From NCBI RefSeq assembly GCF_900167105.1, contig NZ_FUXE01000004.1, positions 70,051 to 134,050 on the forward strand: DNA of 64,000 bases, given 5' to 3'. This document shows, piece by piece, positions 1 through 8,684 of the stretch. The DNA comes from Porphyromonas circumdentaria (GTDB lineage Bacteria > Bacteroidota > Bacteroidia > Bacteroidales > Porphyromonadaceae). A model generated the notes under the pieces. That model did no database searches. It had not been told where the DNA came from and was given only the letters and a program-made list of their open reading frames with translations. The position numbers and the translations under genes were made by a program. Position 1 is the stretch's first letter. Every line of letters begins with the position of its first letter.

Positions 1-90
1 ACGGTAAATGATACACTTGATGCGACAGTTGCGACAGTCAATGACACGGTAAATGATACAGTTGATGCGACAGTTATTAAAAGCATATAA
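1..90 (+). CDS. C-terminal end of a repeat-containing protein (partial)
   Basis: Frame 1 is open from the window edge to a TAA at 88-90 and encodes a 29-residue tail built of T-V-N-D-T and D-A-T-V units. The DNA repeats too: the start of the unit recurs 45 bases on (position 1 and position 46), so each full unit is about 15 residues. The tail looks like a low-complexity or coiled C-terminus. It ends 5 bases before the next start, so the two genes are probably co-transcribed. The protein cannot be identified from this fragment. Confidence 0.55.
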   Translation, partial: TVNDTLDATVATVNDTVNDTVDATVIKSI

Positions 91-95
91 AGGCT

Positions 96-548
96 ATGGA
101 CTACGATAGTTGCTACACCCCCCAATGCCCTAAGCGAGAAGCTTGCACCCTATGGCACAACGCTCTGCAAAGCCTCCAAGAGGGGGCTACCCAACTCAAT
201 ATCACCAACCCCAAGCTCATCGAAGAGGCTGGTGGCTATGAGTATTGTCCGCTCCATCAAGAGCACAAACTCAGAAGTTTTGCCCGTGCCTTAGTTTGGA
301 CTTATCGGGAGATGACCCTTGACCAATTAGAGCGTGTTCATGCTGCTCTCATCAGTCACTTTGGGTATAGCAAGGTGGTGCGTATGCGCTGTGGTTACGA
401 AGCGATTAGTCCAGAGGAGCAAGCCACCATTACGGGTATCTTTGAAACAGTGGCTCCTGGCAATAAACCTCAATACAAGGGGTTCGAAGAGCATTATACC
501 AAGCCTCGGAGAGTAGAGGGTAAAGCAGCGCATAAACTACTCAAATAG
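96..548 (+). CDS. Small cysteine-containing protein of unknown function (possibly DUF6078-like)
   Basis: This 150-residue soluble protein has no signal peptide or membrane segment. Three cysteines cluster at its start (C6, C11, C17), and a C-P-L-H segment near residue 51 could complete a metal site. The length and the N-terminal cysteine pattern recall small Bacteroidales proteins of the DUF6078 type, but that link is from memory and weak. It follows the upstream gene by 5 bases and is followed by a palindromic repeat array and the type III restriction genes. Function unknown. Confidence 0.7.
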   Translation: MDYDSCYTPQCPKREACTLWHNALQSLQEGATQLNITNPKLIEEAGGYEYCPLHQEHKLRSFARALVWTYREMTLDQLERVHAALISHFGYSKVVRMRCGYEAISPEEQATITGIFETVAPGNKPQYKGFEEHYTKPRRVEGKAAHKLLK

Positions 549-557
549 GGAGTGAAG

Positions 558-619
558 TTTTCCATTGTTGGAAAAATGTTTTTCCCTTCTTGGAAAATAG
601 GTTTTCCTATAATGGAAAA
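558..619. repeat. Three tandem 18-bp palindromes, exact 22-bp period
   Basis: The pattern TTTTCC-N6-GGAAAA occurs at 558-575, 580-597 and 602-619. The arms are identical in all three copies, the six-base centres all differ, and the start-to-start distance is exactly 22 bp. The array lies in the 127-bp gap before the type III methyltransferase gene (start 676). Constant arms, variable centres and about two helical turns of spacing are what cooperative operator sites for a dimeric regulator look like. A repeat of mobile origin is the alternative. Confidence 0.8.
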
Positions 620-675
620 GGAACAGAAGCCTTTAGTAAAAGAATAGATGATTAGGACAACGTAGTACTTACGAT

Positions 676-2259
676 ATGAAACAAAAACTCGAACTCACGT
701 GGATAGGCAAAGGCGAAGAGGACGTCCTTGAGCCACGTATCCTTATAGAGAACCCCGAATACAGTTATGGAGACCCCAACACGGGCAACCTTCTCATACA
801 TGGCGACAATCTCCTCGCCCTCAAATCGCTCGTGGCCTCGGGCTATGCGGGCAAGGTCAAGTGCATCTACATCGACCCGCCTTACAATACTGGCTCGGCT
901 TTTGAGCATTACGATGACAATGTAGAGCACTCCATTTGGCTATCGCTGATGAAGCAACGCTTAGAACTACTCCGCGAATTGCTCTCGACCGATGGTAGCA
1001 TTTGGATAAGTATTGATGCCTACGAGTGCCACTATCTCAAAGTATTGTGTGATGAAGTCTTTGGACGCAACAACTTTGTGGACGAAATAATTTGGCAACG
1101 TTCGTATGCTCCCATCAATCTTAAGAAGACCGTATCTCGTGCGCACGATGCTATCCTCATCTATGCTCGCAACGCAGAGGGCTTCACACTGAATAAACTC
1201 CCTCGTAGTGAAGAAGCCAACAGCCGCTACAAGAATCCCGACAACGACCCAAGAGGTCCGTGGACTTCAGGACCTATACAAGTCGGTCCCCGGGTTGAAT
1301 CTAATGTTTATCCAATAGTTACACCTTCGGGAAGAGTTGTTCTTCCTCCAGAAGAATTTAGTTGGAGATACAGCGAAAGTCGCTTGCAAGAGTTAATTGA
1401 GGACAATCGGATTTATTTCGGTGAAAACGGGGACAATGTACCTCGAATAAAGCGATTCTTATCAGAGGTTAAAGAGGGGGTTGTTGCTTTGAGCTTGTGG
1501 CTTCGTACCGAAGTAGGCGATACGCAGGAAGCCAAGCGAGAAGTCAAGGCTCTTAATGCTCAAGATGTTTTTTCTACTCCCAAGCCCGAACGCTTACTGG
1601 AACGAGTACTCACCCTCGCCAGCAAAGAGGGCGACCTCGTGCTGGATAGCTTCCTCGGTAGCGGTACCACGGCAGCCGTAGCACACAAGATGGGCAGACG
1701 ATATATAGGGGTTGAGCTGGGTGACCATGCCTACACCCATTGCGTGCCACGTCTTCGGAAAGTAATCGACGGTACGGACAAGGGTGGTATTACCACTTCG
1801 GTGGGGTGGACTGGAGGCGGAGGTTACCGCTTCTGTGAGCTTGCCCCTACGCTACTCAACGAAGACGAAAACGGAGTGATGGTGATCAGTCCCGAATACA
1901 ATGCCGATATGCTTGCCGCAGCCATGGCGTTGCACGAGGGCTTTCGTTATGCCCCCGACCCCGAAGTCTTTTGGAAGCAGGGACACAGTACAGAGAAGGA
2001 TTATATCTATACCACTACACAGCATCTGACCGTGGAAACGCTGGAGTATATCGACTCGCTCCTCGCCGATGGCGAAACCTTGCTCATCTGCTGTACTTCG
2101 CACACGGCAGGTTTGGGTAGTCGCTTCCCTCGTATCTCTGTGAAGCGCATTCCCCGTATGCTCCTCGGTCGATGTGTATTTGAGCCTAAGCAAGATTATA
2201 GCCTCAATATCATAACCCTGCCCGAAGTAGAACCCCAAGACGAAGAAGACAATGAATAA
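676..2259 (+). CDS. mod: Type III restriction-modification methyltransferase subunit (Mod)
   Basis: This 527-residue protein is an adenine-N6 DNA methyltransferase of the beta class: catalytic D-P-P-Y (67-70) comes first and the SAM-binding F-L-G-S-G (326-330) comes later, with the target-recognition stretch between them (about 130-290). It is somewhat shorter than many Mod proteins. In the family, Mod methylates an asymmetric site on one strand and supplies specificity to the Mod-Res complex. The stop overlaps the start of the res gene by 8 bases, so translation is probably coupled. A palindromic array sits 57 bases upstream. No frameshift or repeat suggesting phase variation was seen inside the gene. 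Confidence 0.93.
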   Translation: MKQKLELTWIGKGEEDVLEPRILIENPEYSYGDPNTGNLLIHGDNLLALKSLVASGYAGKVKCIYIDPPYNTGSAFEHYDDNVEHSIWLSLMKQRLELLRELLSTDGSIWISIDAYECHYLKVLCDEVFGRNNFVDEIIWQRSYAPINLKKTVSRAHDAILIYARNAEGFTLNKLPRSEEANSRYKNPDNDPRGPWTSGPIQVGPRVESNVYPIVTPSGRVVLPPEEFSWRYSESRLQELIEDNRIYFGENGDNVPRIKRFLSEVKEGVVALSLWLRTEVGDTQEAKREVKALNAQDVFSTPKPERLLERVLTLASKEGDLVLDSFLGSGTTAAVAHKMGRRYIGVELGDHAYTHCVPRLRKVIDGTDKGGITTSVGWTGGGGYRFCELAPTLLNEDENGVMVISPEYNADMLAAAMALHEGFRYAPDPEVFWKQGHSTEKDYIYTTTQHLTVETLEYIDSLLADGETLLICCTSHTAGLGSRFPRISVKRIPRMLLGRCVFEPKQDYSLNIITLPEVEPQDEEDNE

Positions 2260-4993
2260 GCGAGACAAAAACGAAACACTACGACAGGTGAAAAGTCGCC
2301 TCTCGATGCGAGAGCCTTTGGGCAAATGCTTAGACGTAATAGCCAACATCACGGAACGACTTACGCTCACGAAACGTCCCAGTGACCCAGCAGAGCAAAA
2401 AGACTTCCTAAGCGACGAGTTGGCAAAAGCACGCGAAGTAGTCCCCTCGCTCAAAGGTTTCGGACGTAGTTTCCCCTCGTTTACCTGCTCCATCGCCACA
2501 GGTATTGGCAAGACACGCCTCATGGCTGCCACCATTTATTACCTACATCAAGTGCATGGTATCAAGCACTTCTTTATCCTCGCTCCCAATCTCACCCTCT
2601 ACAACAAATTGTTGCGTGATTTTGGTGATTCTGGTTATGATAAGTATGTATTCAAAGGCTTGGCGGAATATGTGACCCATCCTCCTATAGTCATTACGGG
2701 AGAAAATTATCTCACCCTTCGTCCCGATACGAGTGGGCCACAGCTTTTTGACTTTAAGAATATAGAAATTAATATCTTCAACATTGCCAAGTTTAACTCC
2801 GACAACAAGACCTCTAAGAAAGGAGGTGAGGTGTTGGCTCCACGGATGAAGCGTTTGTCGGAGTATCTCGGTACGAGCTATTATGACTACCTTGCCTCCC
2901 TGCCCGACCTTGTGGTGCTTATGGATGAGGCACATCGCTACTATGCCGATGCTTCCCGCTTGGCTATTGATGAGCTTGCCCCAGTCCTCGGGATAGAGAT
3001 GACAGCCACTCCTCTCAAAAATAATAAGCCCGTAGAAAACATCATCTATGAGTACAATCTGGCAGAAGCTCTTCAAGAGGGCTTATATGTAAAGATCCCT
3101 GCCATTGCCAAACGAGCTAACTTCCGTAGCGAAAGACTTACACCCGCCGAGGTAGAGCGTATCAAACTGGAAGATGGTCTCTCGGTGCATCAGCACACTA
3201 TGGCAAGTCTGGAGATCTATGCACGTACTTACGATAAACCTCATATAAAGCCCTTTGTGTTGGTAGCTTGCCGAGATATTGTGCATGCTCGAGAAACAGC
3301 TGAATACTTAGAAAGTGATAACTTCTACGGAGGACGATACAAGGGAAAAGTGCTACAAGTAGATAGCTCTACCAAGGGCGAAGATGACCTCGCACAGCTT
3401 TTCCTAACCATTGAGGAGACAGGGAACCCCATTGAGATTGTTGTACACGTAAATATGCTGGGCGAAGGATGGGATGTGCGCAACCTTTACACCATTATCC
3501 CCCTCCGTGCCGCGAACGCCCACACCCTCATTGAGCAAACCATCGGCAGGGGGTTACGTCTACCTTTTGGAGGTAAGCGCACGGGAGTGGACCATATCGA
3601 TAAACTTACCATCATTGCCCACGACAACTTTCAAAAGATAGTGGATGCTGCCAATGAAGAGAACAGTATCTTGCGTCGCTGTCAATATGTAGAACTGGAT
3701 GCAGAGGAGTTGGATGCCGAACCCGTAAACATCGTAACTGTCGAACCCAAAGTGAACGAATCTGTTGTGCAATATCAGGCTCAAGTCGCTACTGCCACAA
3801 CAGATCAAGAGCGAGAGAAGGCTCAGGCTCTATGCGATGCTACGGAGGCAATACAAGCGGTACTCAGTGAAGTGGCAATAGAAACGCAATCGGCATCGAT
3901 AGAGGAAATCGCAAAGAATGAAGAGAAATTGGAAGTGCTTGTGAATAGAGCCAAAGAAGCAGTGGCAAGGAAGGTTACGATTTTTACCCCTCTTATCCAA
4001 GAGGAGCTTAGCCCTGCTTTTGTGAAGGAAACCATCACTCGCTTCAAACGTAATTTGATAGAGATCCCTCGTATTAGCATCTTGCCTAAGGAGATACATT
4101 ATGGCTTGGAACACTTCGACGTCGATTTTTCCAAAGGGCAATTCGATTTTATAGAGCGCAAAGAGCGTATCGTACGCCGAGACCTTGTCGATAACAAGCA
4201 GGAACTACTGGAGGTCGTGGAGAGTGGTCGCACGCAAAATATCAAGCACAAACTATTAATGCTACTTCTTGATGAGCCAGAGATAGACTACTCAGAGATG
4301 AGAGAGGAATTGCTCTATATCCTCGGTCAAGTATTAGAGTATATACGTATCTATAGTACAGATGATGAAGTTGCTATCCGTACGATTGACCAGAATTGTC
4401 AACTCATTGCCTCTCGTCTGTACGAGCAGATACGAGAGCACTTTATTCAGGAAGTAATAAGCTATGGAGAGGCAAAAGTCCTCCCCTTTGTTCGGATCGA
4501 GCCTATTCATCTTGGAGAGCGAACTGGTTACCCTCGCAAGACGCTCTATGAGGCCTTACCTTCTTTGCATCAAATCCGCCGCTTCATCTTCCATGGCTTT
4601 ACAAAAGCTTGCCATGAATGTTATGCTTTCGACAGTGGTACAGAACGCAACTTTGCTCAGATCTTGGAGCAAGACGGCGAGGTGATCACATGGTTGCGCC
4701 CAGCAGCAACGCAGTTCAATATCCACTGGGGCAGAGAGAGTCGTCGCTATGAACCTGATTTCGTAGTGGAGACTACCGATGGTATTTACTTGGTAGAGAC
4801 GAAAGCGAACACGCAATTGAGCAATGAAGAGGTGCAAGCCAAAGCCGAAGCCGCAAGGCAATACTGCCTCTTGGCAACGGATTACACCACAAAACACGGT
4901 GGTAAACCATGGACTTATCTTCTCGTTTCACATCTCGACATAGAGCCAACGTTTAGCTTCAAGTATGTTTGCGACTTAAGTAAAGGAAATTGA
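2252..4993 (+). CDS. res: Type III restriction endonuclease subunit (Res)
   Basis: This 913-residue protein is a superfamily 2 helicase-nuclease that cuts DNA together with Mod. Visible motifs are Walker A A-T-G-I-G-K-T (82-88), D-E-A-H (225-228), a motif VI-like Q-T-I-G-R-G-L-R, and a C-terminal PD-(D/E)xK nuclease site with P-D near 835 and E-T-K near 849-851. All key residues are present, so the enzyme should be active. It overlaps mod by 8 bases and clearly forms a two-gene unit with it. A region between the helicase and nuclease parts (about 490-570) is rich in E, A and K and probably helical. Confidence 0.94.
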   Translation: MNKRDKNETLRQVKSRLSMREPLGKCLDVIANITERLTLTKRPSDPAEQKDFLSDELAKAREVVPSLKGFGRSFPSFTCSIATGIGKTRLMAATIYYLHQVHGIKHFFILAPNLTLYNKLLRDFGDSGYDKYVFKGLAEYVTHPPIVITGENYLTLRPDTSGPQLFDFKNIEINIFNIAKFNSDNKTSKKGGEVLAPRMKRLSEYLGTSYYDYLASLPDLVVLMDEAHRYYADASRLAIDELAPVLGIEMTATPLKNNKPVENIIYEYNLAEALQEGLYVKIPAIAKRANFRSERLTPAEVERIKLEDGLSVHQHTMASLEIYARTYDKPHIKPFVLVACRDIVHARETAEYLESDNFYGGRYKGKVLQVDSSTKGEDDLAQLFLTIEETGNPIEIVVHVNMLGEGWDVRNLYTIIPLRAANAHTLIEQTIGRGLRLPFGGKRTGVDHIDKLTIIAHDNFQKIVDAANEENSILRRCQYVELDAEELDAEPVNIVTVEPKVNESVVQYQAQVATATTDQEREKAQALCDATEAIQAVLSEVAIETQSASIEEIAKNEEKLEVLVNRAKEAVARKVTIFTPLIQEELSPAFVKETITRFKRNLIEIPRISILPKEIHYGLEHFDVDFSKGQFDFIERKERIVRRDLVDNKQELLEVVESGRTQNIKHKLLMLLLDEPEIDYSEMREELLYILGQVLEYIRIYSTDDEVAIRTIDQNCQLIASRLYEQIREHFIQEVISYGEAKVLPFVRIEPIHLGERTGYPRKTLYEALPSLHQIRRFIFHGFTKACHECYAFDSGTERNFAQILEQDGEVITWLRPAATQFNIHWGRESRRYEPDFVVETTDGIYLVETKANTQLSNEEVQAKAEAARQYCLLATDYTTKHGGKPWTYLLVSHLDIEPTFSFKYVCDLSKGN

Positions 4994-5382
4994 CAACTCA
5001 ATGATAAGGGTAGACTTTATAAGTCTCCTTCTCAGCTGATAGCATGGCAACAGACTATTTCTATATGTGCTCCTCCCTCCTTGTCTTCTGCGATGAGAGG
5101 GGGCAAGTCGCTACGGAAGAGGAACCGAAGGGTTGATGACAAAAGGACGAGGCATTGCTCTACAATGGACAGGGTGCTACAAAAGAAAACCCGAAGGCCG
5201 TAGTATCAGCTCTCGGGTTGTTGTCTGCTTTTGTTCTTTCTACTTTGCAAGAGGAAACCTGTGTCTGCGAGAGAAGCGAGCAAGCGAAACCCCACCTTGA
5301 ACAGAGGATAGCACTGCTCAAGATGGAGGCGCGGAATAGAAGCGGAGTGAGGATTCCCGAAGGAACCCTATTCCGTTTAATG
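4994..5382. other. Intergenic region between res and the convergent gene
   Basis: No credible gene is seen. An inverted repeat AACCCGA (5188-5194) / TCGGGTT (5213-5219) with an 18-base loop could be a weak terminator for the mod-res transcript. A 79-codon reading frame from 5155 runs into the convergent gene and lacks family features, so it is not called. Confidence 0.5.
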
Positions 5383-6093
5383 TTACCACTGTAAGAATTG
5401 GTAGCTAAGACCGACCCCTACGTAGGGACCTACACCCCAAGAGAAGTCTTTTTGCTTGAAGTTATAGCTCATTGTTGCGCCCACACCTGCCTGTAGGCCA
5501 AGTCCCCAGCGTTTGGGTTTGCGGCGTTTCAGTACAGAGGGGTCTACGAAACTGTTGAGTTTGCTAAATGTCACGTTACTGTTCGGACTGCGAGCAATCA
5601 CCTCATAGTTCTCGGTAAAGTAGACTTCAAGAGGTACATCTATTTGATAGGTAAATTGCTTTAGGTGGAGATTATCGGCATCAATGCGTATGAGGCTATT
5701 GGCATCGATCGTCTCGTCGGCAAAGTGAATATTCACTAAGTCTCCTAATGTGTACTTTAGACTACTCTCTTGATAGATGGTATCACGTATTACAATGCTC
5801 GCATCTACCGCAGAAACAGGTCTTTTTCGTACCCGCTTTTTGAGGTCTTCAACCTTGTCGTAGAGTTCTTTATTCAAATCTCTCAGCTCTTTGATGGTAG
5901 AGATAAAAGATTTCTTCTCGGCATACAAACTGCCATTGGCAGCTTTGAAATAGCGAATGCTGTCTTGTACAGCCTCAATGTTGTGCCTTGCTGTACGTAG
6001 TTTGCGACGGGTATCTATATTCCAAGCGAATGAAAACAGAAGTGCCACAACGAGTAGAGCTAAGACTGAGCCCAAGATGATTTTCTTTTTCAT
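5383..6093 (-). CDS. Membrane-anchored coiled-coil protein, DUF6808-like
   Basis: This 236-residue protein has one N-terminal membrane helix (about 5-25, after M-K-K-K), a charged probable coiled coil (about 30-95), then a beta-rich domain. It ends in a glycine-rich segment with G-V-G-P-Y-V-G-V-G-L-S-Y, which resembles the end of small Bacteroidales phage and transposon proteins of the DUF6808/DUF6549 kind. Those are common in prophages, but no other phage gene is seen here. Function unknown. It stands alone between mod-res and rpmH. Confidence 0.75.
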   Translation of the reverse strand: MKKKIILGSVLALLVVALLFSFAWNIDTRRKLRTARHNIEAVQDSIRYFKAANGSLYAEKKSFISTIKELRDLNKELYDKVEDLKKRVRKRPVSAVDASIVIRDTIYQESSLKYTLGDLVNIHFADETIDANSLIRIDADNLHLKQFTYQIDVPLEVYFTENYEVIARSPNSNVTFSKLNSFVDPSVLKRRKPKRWGLGLQAGVGATMSYNFKQKDFSWGVGPYVGVGLSYQFLQW

Positions 6094-6552
6094 ACCAGTT
6101 TTGTTTTTTTTATTGAATATACATCAGAAAGTAAACACTCCATCTACAAGGGGGAAACAACTACACTCTCAATCCGTTAGATAGCCCGCTTTTTCAGAGA
6201 GAGTATTTGTTTATATTTCCTATTTGTAGATGTATTTATGGCGCGAATATACAAAAAAGATTGAAAAGGTGGATAAAAATATTTGTTTTTATTTTGATGA
6301 ATGTTAGAAAGTTACTTGAGGTAGGAGGAGTAAATCCCTTCCTTTAGGCAGTATAGCTTGGGTTTCGGGAGGGCTAACTTTACCTCTTCTAAAACAGTAT
6401 TAGCTTTGCCTTCATCTCACATTTTGGGTAGTAGGAGGGGGGGGGGAATGCTACGCTATCTGCTGTTGGGAAATTATGTTTGGAGACTTCTATGACGCTC
6501 TCTCTTGATTTCCCCCGAGAGTTTGCACCGAAAAAGGCTGAGAAAAGAGAAC
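6094..6552. other. Non-coding region with a run of ten G
   Basis: No convincing gene lies between the DUF6808-like gene and the rpmH terminator. The stretch 6190-6310 is AT-rich and probably carries the promoter of the gene at 5383-6093. A G10 run at 6437-6446 stands out, since homopolymers of this length mutate by slippage. It belongs to no gene that can be supported. Confidence 0.5.
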
Positions 6553-6587
6553 AAAAAAGAGTGTAGCTCCACGGAGGAACTACACTC
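6553..6587 (-). terminator. Rho-independent terminator after rpmH
   Basis: A 12-bp hairpin with one mismatch pairs 6559-6570 with 6576-6587. On the minus strand it is followed by six T (A-run at 6553-6558). It lies about 100 bases past the rpmH stop. Confidence 0.85.
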
Positions 6588-6685
6588 ATCGATTTTTGTA
6601 AGAGAATTATTTTGCTACCCTACGCAAAGGAACAAATCACTTGCAGGGTTCTTTTTAGGAAAGATGAAAGAAGCTAAGCCTCTTT

Positions 6686-6832
6686 TTAATATTCGTCCGA
6701 AACAGTTAGTTTGGCACGACCCTTAGCACGGCGTGCAGCCAAAACGCGACGACCATTAGCGGTAGCCATGCGAGAGCGGAAGCCATGCTTGTTCTTTCTC
6801 TTTCTGTTGGAGGGTTGAAACGTTCTTTTCAT
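6686..6832 (-). CDS. rpmH: Large ribosomal subunit protein bL34
   Basis: This 48-residue, very basic protein starts [12 protein letters not shown] and continues with H-G-F-R-S-R-M and G-R-R-V-L-A-A-R-R, the signature of ribosomal protein L34. It binds 23S rRNA in the large subunit. The acidic C-terminal extension (V-S-D-E-Y) fits the slightly long form seen in Bacteroidota. The ATG at 6832 is fixed by the family's invariant M-K-R-T-F start. A strong terminator follows. Confidence 0.96.
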   Translation of the reverse strand: MKRTFQPSNRKRKNKHGFRSRMATANGRRVLAARRAKGRAKLTVSDEY

Positions 6833-6859
6833 CGTTGTATGTAACTTATGTAAACTCTA

Positions 6860-7489
6860 TTATACAATGCAATCAGGGTGCAAAGGTACTAATTCTTTTT
6901 CTTTTTGCAACCAATTACTCAACTCTTTGTACACAAGATGTACGGGAAGCCCCATAATATTATAGAAAGAACCCTCTATTCGAGCTATCGCCACGTAGCC
7001 AATCCACTCCTGTATTCCATAGGAGCCAGCCTTGTCGTAGGGCTTGTAGTGCGAGAGGTAGTATTCGATCTCTTCCTCGCTGAGTGGCGCGAACCAAACC
7101 TTACTCTCTGCCGAAAAAGAGTACCCCTTACCTAAGGGACTCATTAAGGCTACCCCTGTTATGACCCGATGCATTACACCGCTTAGCGTTTGGAGCATGT
7201 GGCGTGCCTCTTCGGGCGAGTGTGGTTTGCCGAGTAGCTCCCCCTCTTCGGTGAGAACCACCGTATCTGCCGTGATGAGTAGTTCGTCCGATGCGAGATG
7301 TTCTCGATAGGCCTGAGCTTTGCGGCAGGCAAGATGACGGGCTACTTCATGGGGCGGAATGTGTGTAGGTGGCGTCTCGTCGATGTTGGGCATGGTGCGT
7401 ACTTCGAAAGGGATATCTAACCCTGCGAGTAATTCTTTCCGTCGGGGCGACTGTGAACCCAATATGATTTTATAGGGAAGTTGTATCAT
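6860..7489 (-). CDS. maf: Maf family nucleoside triphosphate pyrophosphatase
   Basis: This 209-residue protein has the Maf signature near its start (I-L-G-S-Q-S-P-R-R-K-E-L-L, about 9-21) and the later T-A-D-T-V-V segment that helps bind the nucleotide. Maf proteins hydrolyse dTTP/UTP or modified nucleotides to the monophosphate and are linked to nucleotide-pool cleaning and septum arrest. Substrate preference cannot be fixed here. It lies on the same strand as kdsC, 69 bases downstream; a maf-kdsC pairing is common in this phylum. Confidence 0.93.
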   Translation of the reverse strand: MIQLPYKIILGSQSPRRKELLAGLDIPFEVRTMPNIDETPPTHIPPHEVARHLACRKAQAYREHLASDELLITADTVVLTEEGELLGKPHSPEEARHMLQTLSGVMHRVITGVALMSPLGKGYSFSAESKVWFAPLSEEEIEYYLSHYKPYDKAGSYGIQEWIGYVAIARIEGSFYNIMGLPVHLVYKELSNWLQKEKELVPLHPDCIV

Positions 7490-7558
7490 TGAATGTTGTT
7501 TGTTGTGTTGTTTTTATCATGTTGTATTGTTGGCTTCGAGGTAGTTTAGGGAGAAAGC

Positions 7559-8083
7559 TTACCAGTTGAGCCCCTCGCCTTGGGTAGCCCACTCGCCTTT
7601 AGCTCTTAGGGTCTGCTCTATGACGTCCCGAGCCACTCCCTCGCCGCTTTTGACGGGAGAGATGTAGCTCGCCACATTGAGGGCTTCCACCGAGGCATCG
7701 GCAGGAGCTACTGCCAAGCCTACGTAGCGCATCACTTCCATATCGGGTATATCGTCGCCTACATAGAGTATCTCGTGGGGTGCAAGCCGATACTTCTCGA
7801 TAATCTTCTGTAAATCTCGCATCTTATTGCGTGACTGTTGGTAGTACTCGGTTACACCCAAATGCGCCATTCGCACCTCCATGGGGGGCATATATCCGCC
7901 CGTAATGATGCCTACTACATAGCCTCTTTTTACGGCATATTGCAGGGCATAGCCGTCCCGTACATTCACCGTGCGTATTGGGTTGCCATCTTCACCCAGT
8001 AGGGTTGTGGTGCGGCTCAGTACGCCATCTATGTCGAAAAGGAAAGCTCTTATTTGGGTTAGGTCGTAAGCTATACGGCTCAT
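7559..8083 (-). CDS. kdsC: KdsC-type 3-deoxy-D-manno-octulosonate 8-phosphate phosphatase (HAD family)
   Basis: The 174-residue form from the ATG at 8083 begins M-S-R-I-A-Y-D-L and has HAD motif I as F-L-F-D-I-D-G-V-L, motif II as I-I-T-G-G and motif IV as Y-V-G-D-D-I-P-D-M-E. It lacks a cap domain, as expected for the tetrameric KdsC type. The enzyme makes Kdo for lipopolysaccharide core synthesis. A longer frame to 8149 adds 22 residues with no family match, so the internal start is preferred. A 22-bp repeat array lies about 100 bp upstream. Confidence 0.9.
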   Translation of the reverse strand: MSRIAYDLTQIRAFLFDIDGVLSRTTTLLGEDGNPIRTVNVRDGYALQYAVKRGYVVGIITGGYMPPMEVRMAHLGVTEYYQQSRNKMRDLQKIIEKYRLAPHEILYVGDDIPDMEVMRYVGLAVAPADASVEALNVASYISPVKSGEGVARDVIEQTLRAKGEWATQGEGLNW

Positions 8084-8182
8084 AATGAGTGTTATTGGTG
8101 GGTAGAAATAGATAACTTCTGATTTTTTTATGTATGCCTTTACTCTCAAATGAAAAAGGGTCTCTATCCCAGCGTTTTATAT

Positions 8183-8305
8183 CTCCTGTGCAAACTCCAG
8201 TTTTCTCCTATGCAAACTCCAGTTATCACCTATGCAAACTTTACTTATGACCTGTCTAAACAAATGCAAGGGTCTATCTAAACGTTCAAAACCTATAATC
8301 CAAAA
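8183..8305. repeat. 22-bp tandem repeat array, core TGCAAACT (locus 1)
   Basis: The AAAC core recurs at 8192, 8214, 8236, 8258 and 8280, exactly 22 bp apart each time, with a degenerate copy (AAAA) at 8302. The first three units share CTCCTATGCAAACTCCAGTT-like sequence; later ones drift. No reading frame runs through it. The same core and period occur at 38755-38846 and 53924-54015. It lies between divergent kdsC and the cupin gene. Confidence 0.85.
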
Positions 8306-8684
8306 GGTGATTTGAATTACAGGTAGGGAAGCAACCCATTATTTCCTTTGCAAAGATATAGAAATCAGGCGAATAGCCAGTCTGATAAGATGTAAAAATA
8401 GGAATATACTACATAAGAGAGCAACTTTTGAGCTTATAATCCTCACGGCTTATTAAAATTCTTAAGGAGATGATGGGAGCTACTCCAAGGCCTTGATGGG
8501 TGTCGTGATTGCTTTGTTCTGTGAGAGATGGGAATTTTGGGAACCTTCCAATGGGTCTGTATGCGACACTCTTAGACAATTTTGTGATTCTGTTTTTCTC
8601 CCTACAATTGGGTATTTCCTCTCTTCGGTGGTTATTGTACCTTTAGCCCGACTAATAAAGTATAAACTATAAAACAACGAGAAT
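8306..8684. other. Intergenic region between kdsC and the cupin gene
   Basis: No supported gene. A minus-strand promoter element TATCTTTG (CAAAGATA at 8351-8358) could drive kdsC through a leader that contains the 22-bp array. A 65-codon minus-strand frame (8480-8677) has no family features and was not called. Confidence 0.4.

Noticed and set aside
558-619. Palindromic triplet considered as a terminator
   Set aside because: The three separate palindromes are equal and regularly spaced, lack a T-run and sit before, not after, the restriction genes.
1852-2535. 227-codon minus-strand frame across the mod-res junction
   Set aside because: It lies opposite two well-supported genes and has no recognisable domain.
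5155-5394. 79-codon frame after res
   Set aside because: It spans a possible terminator, overlaps the next gene's 3' end and shows no protein features.
8183-8305. 22-bp repeats considered as a CRISPR array
   Set aside because: The units are directly adjacent and drift in sequence; there are no constant repeats with unique spacers and no cas genes.
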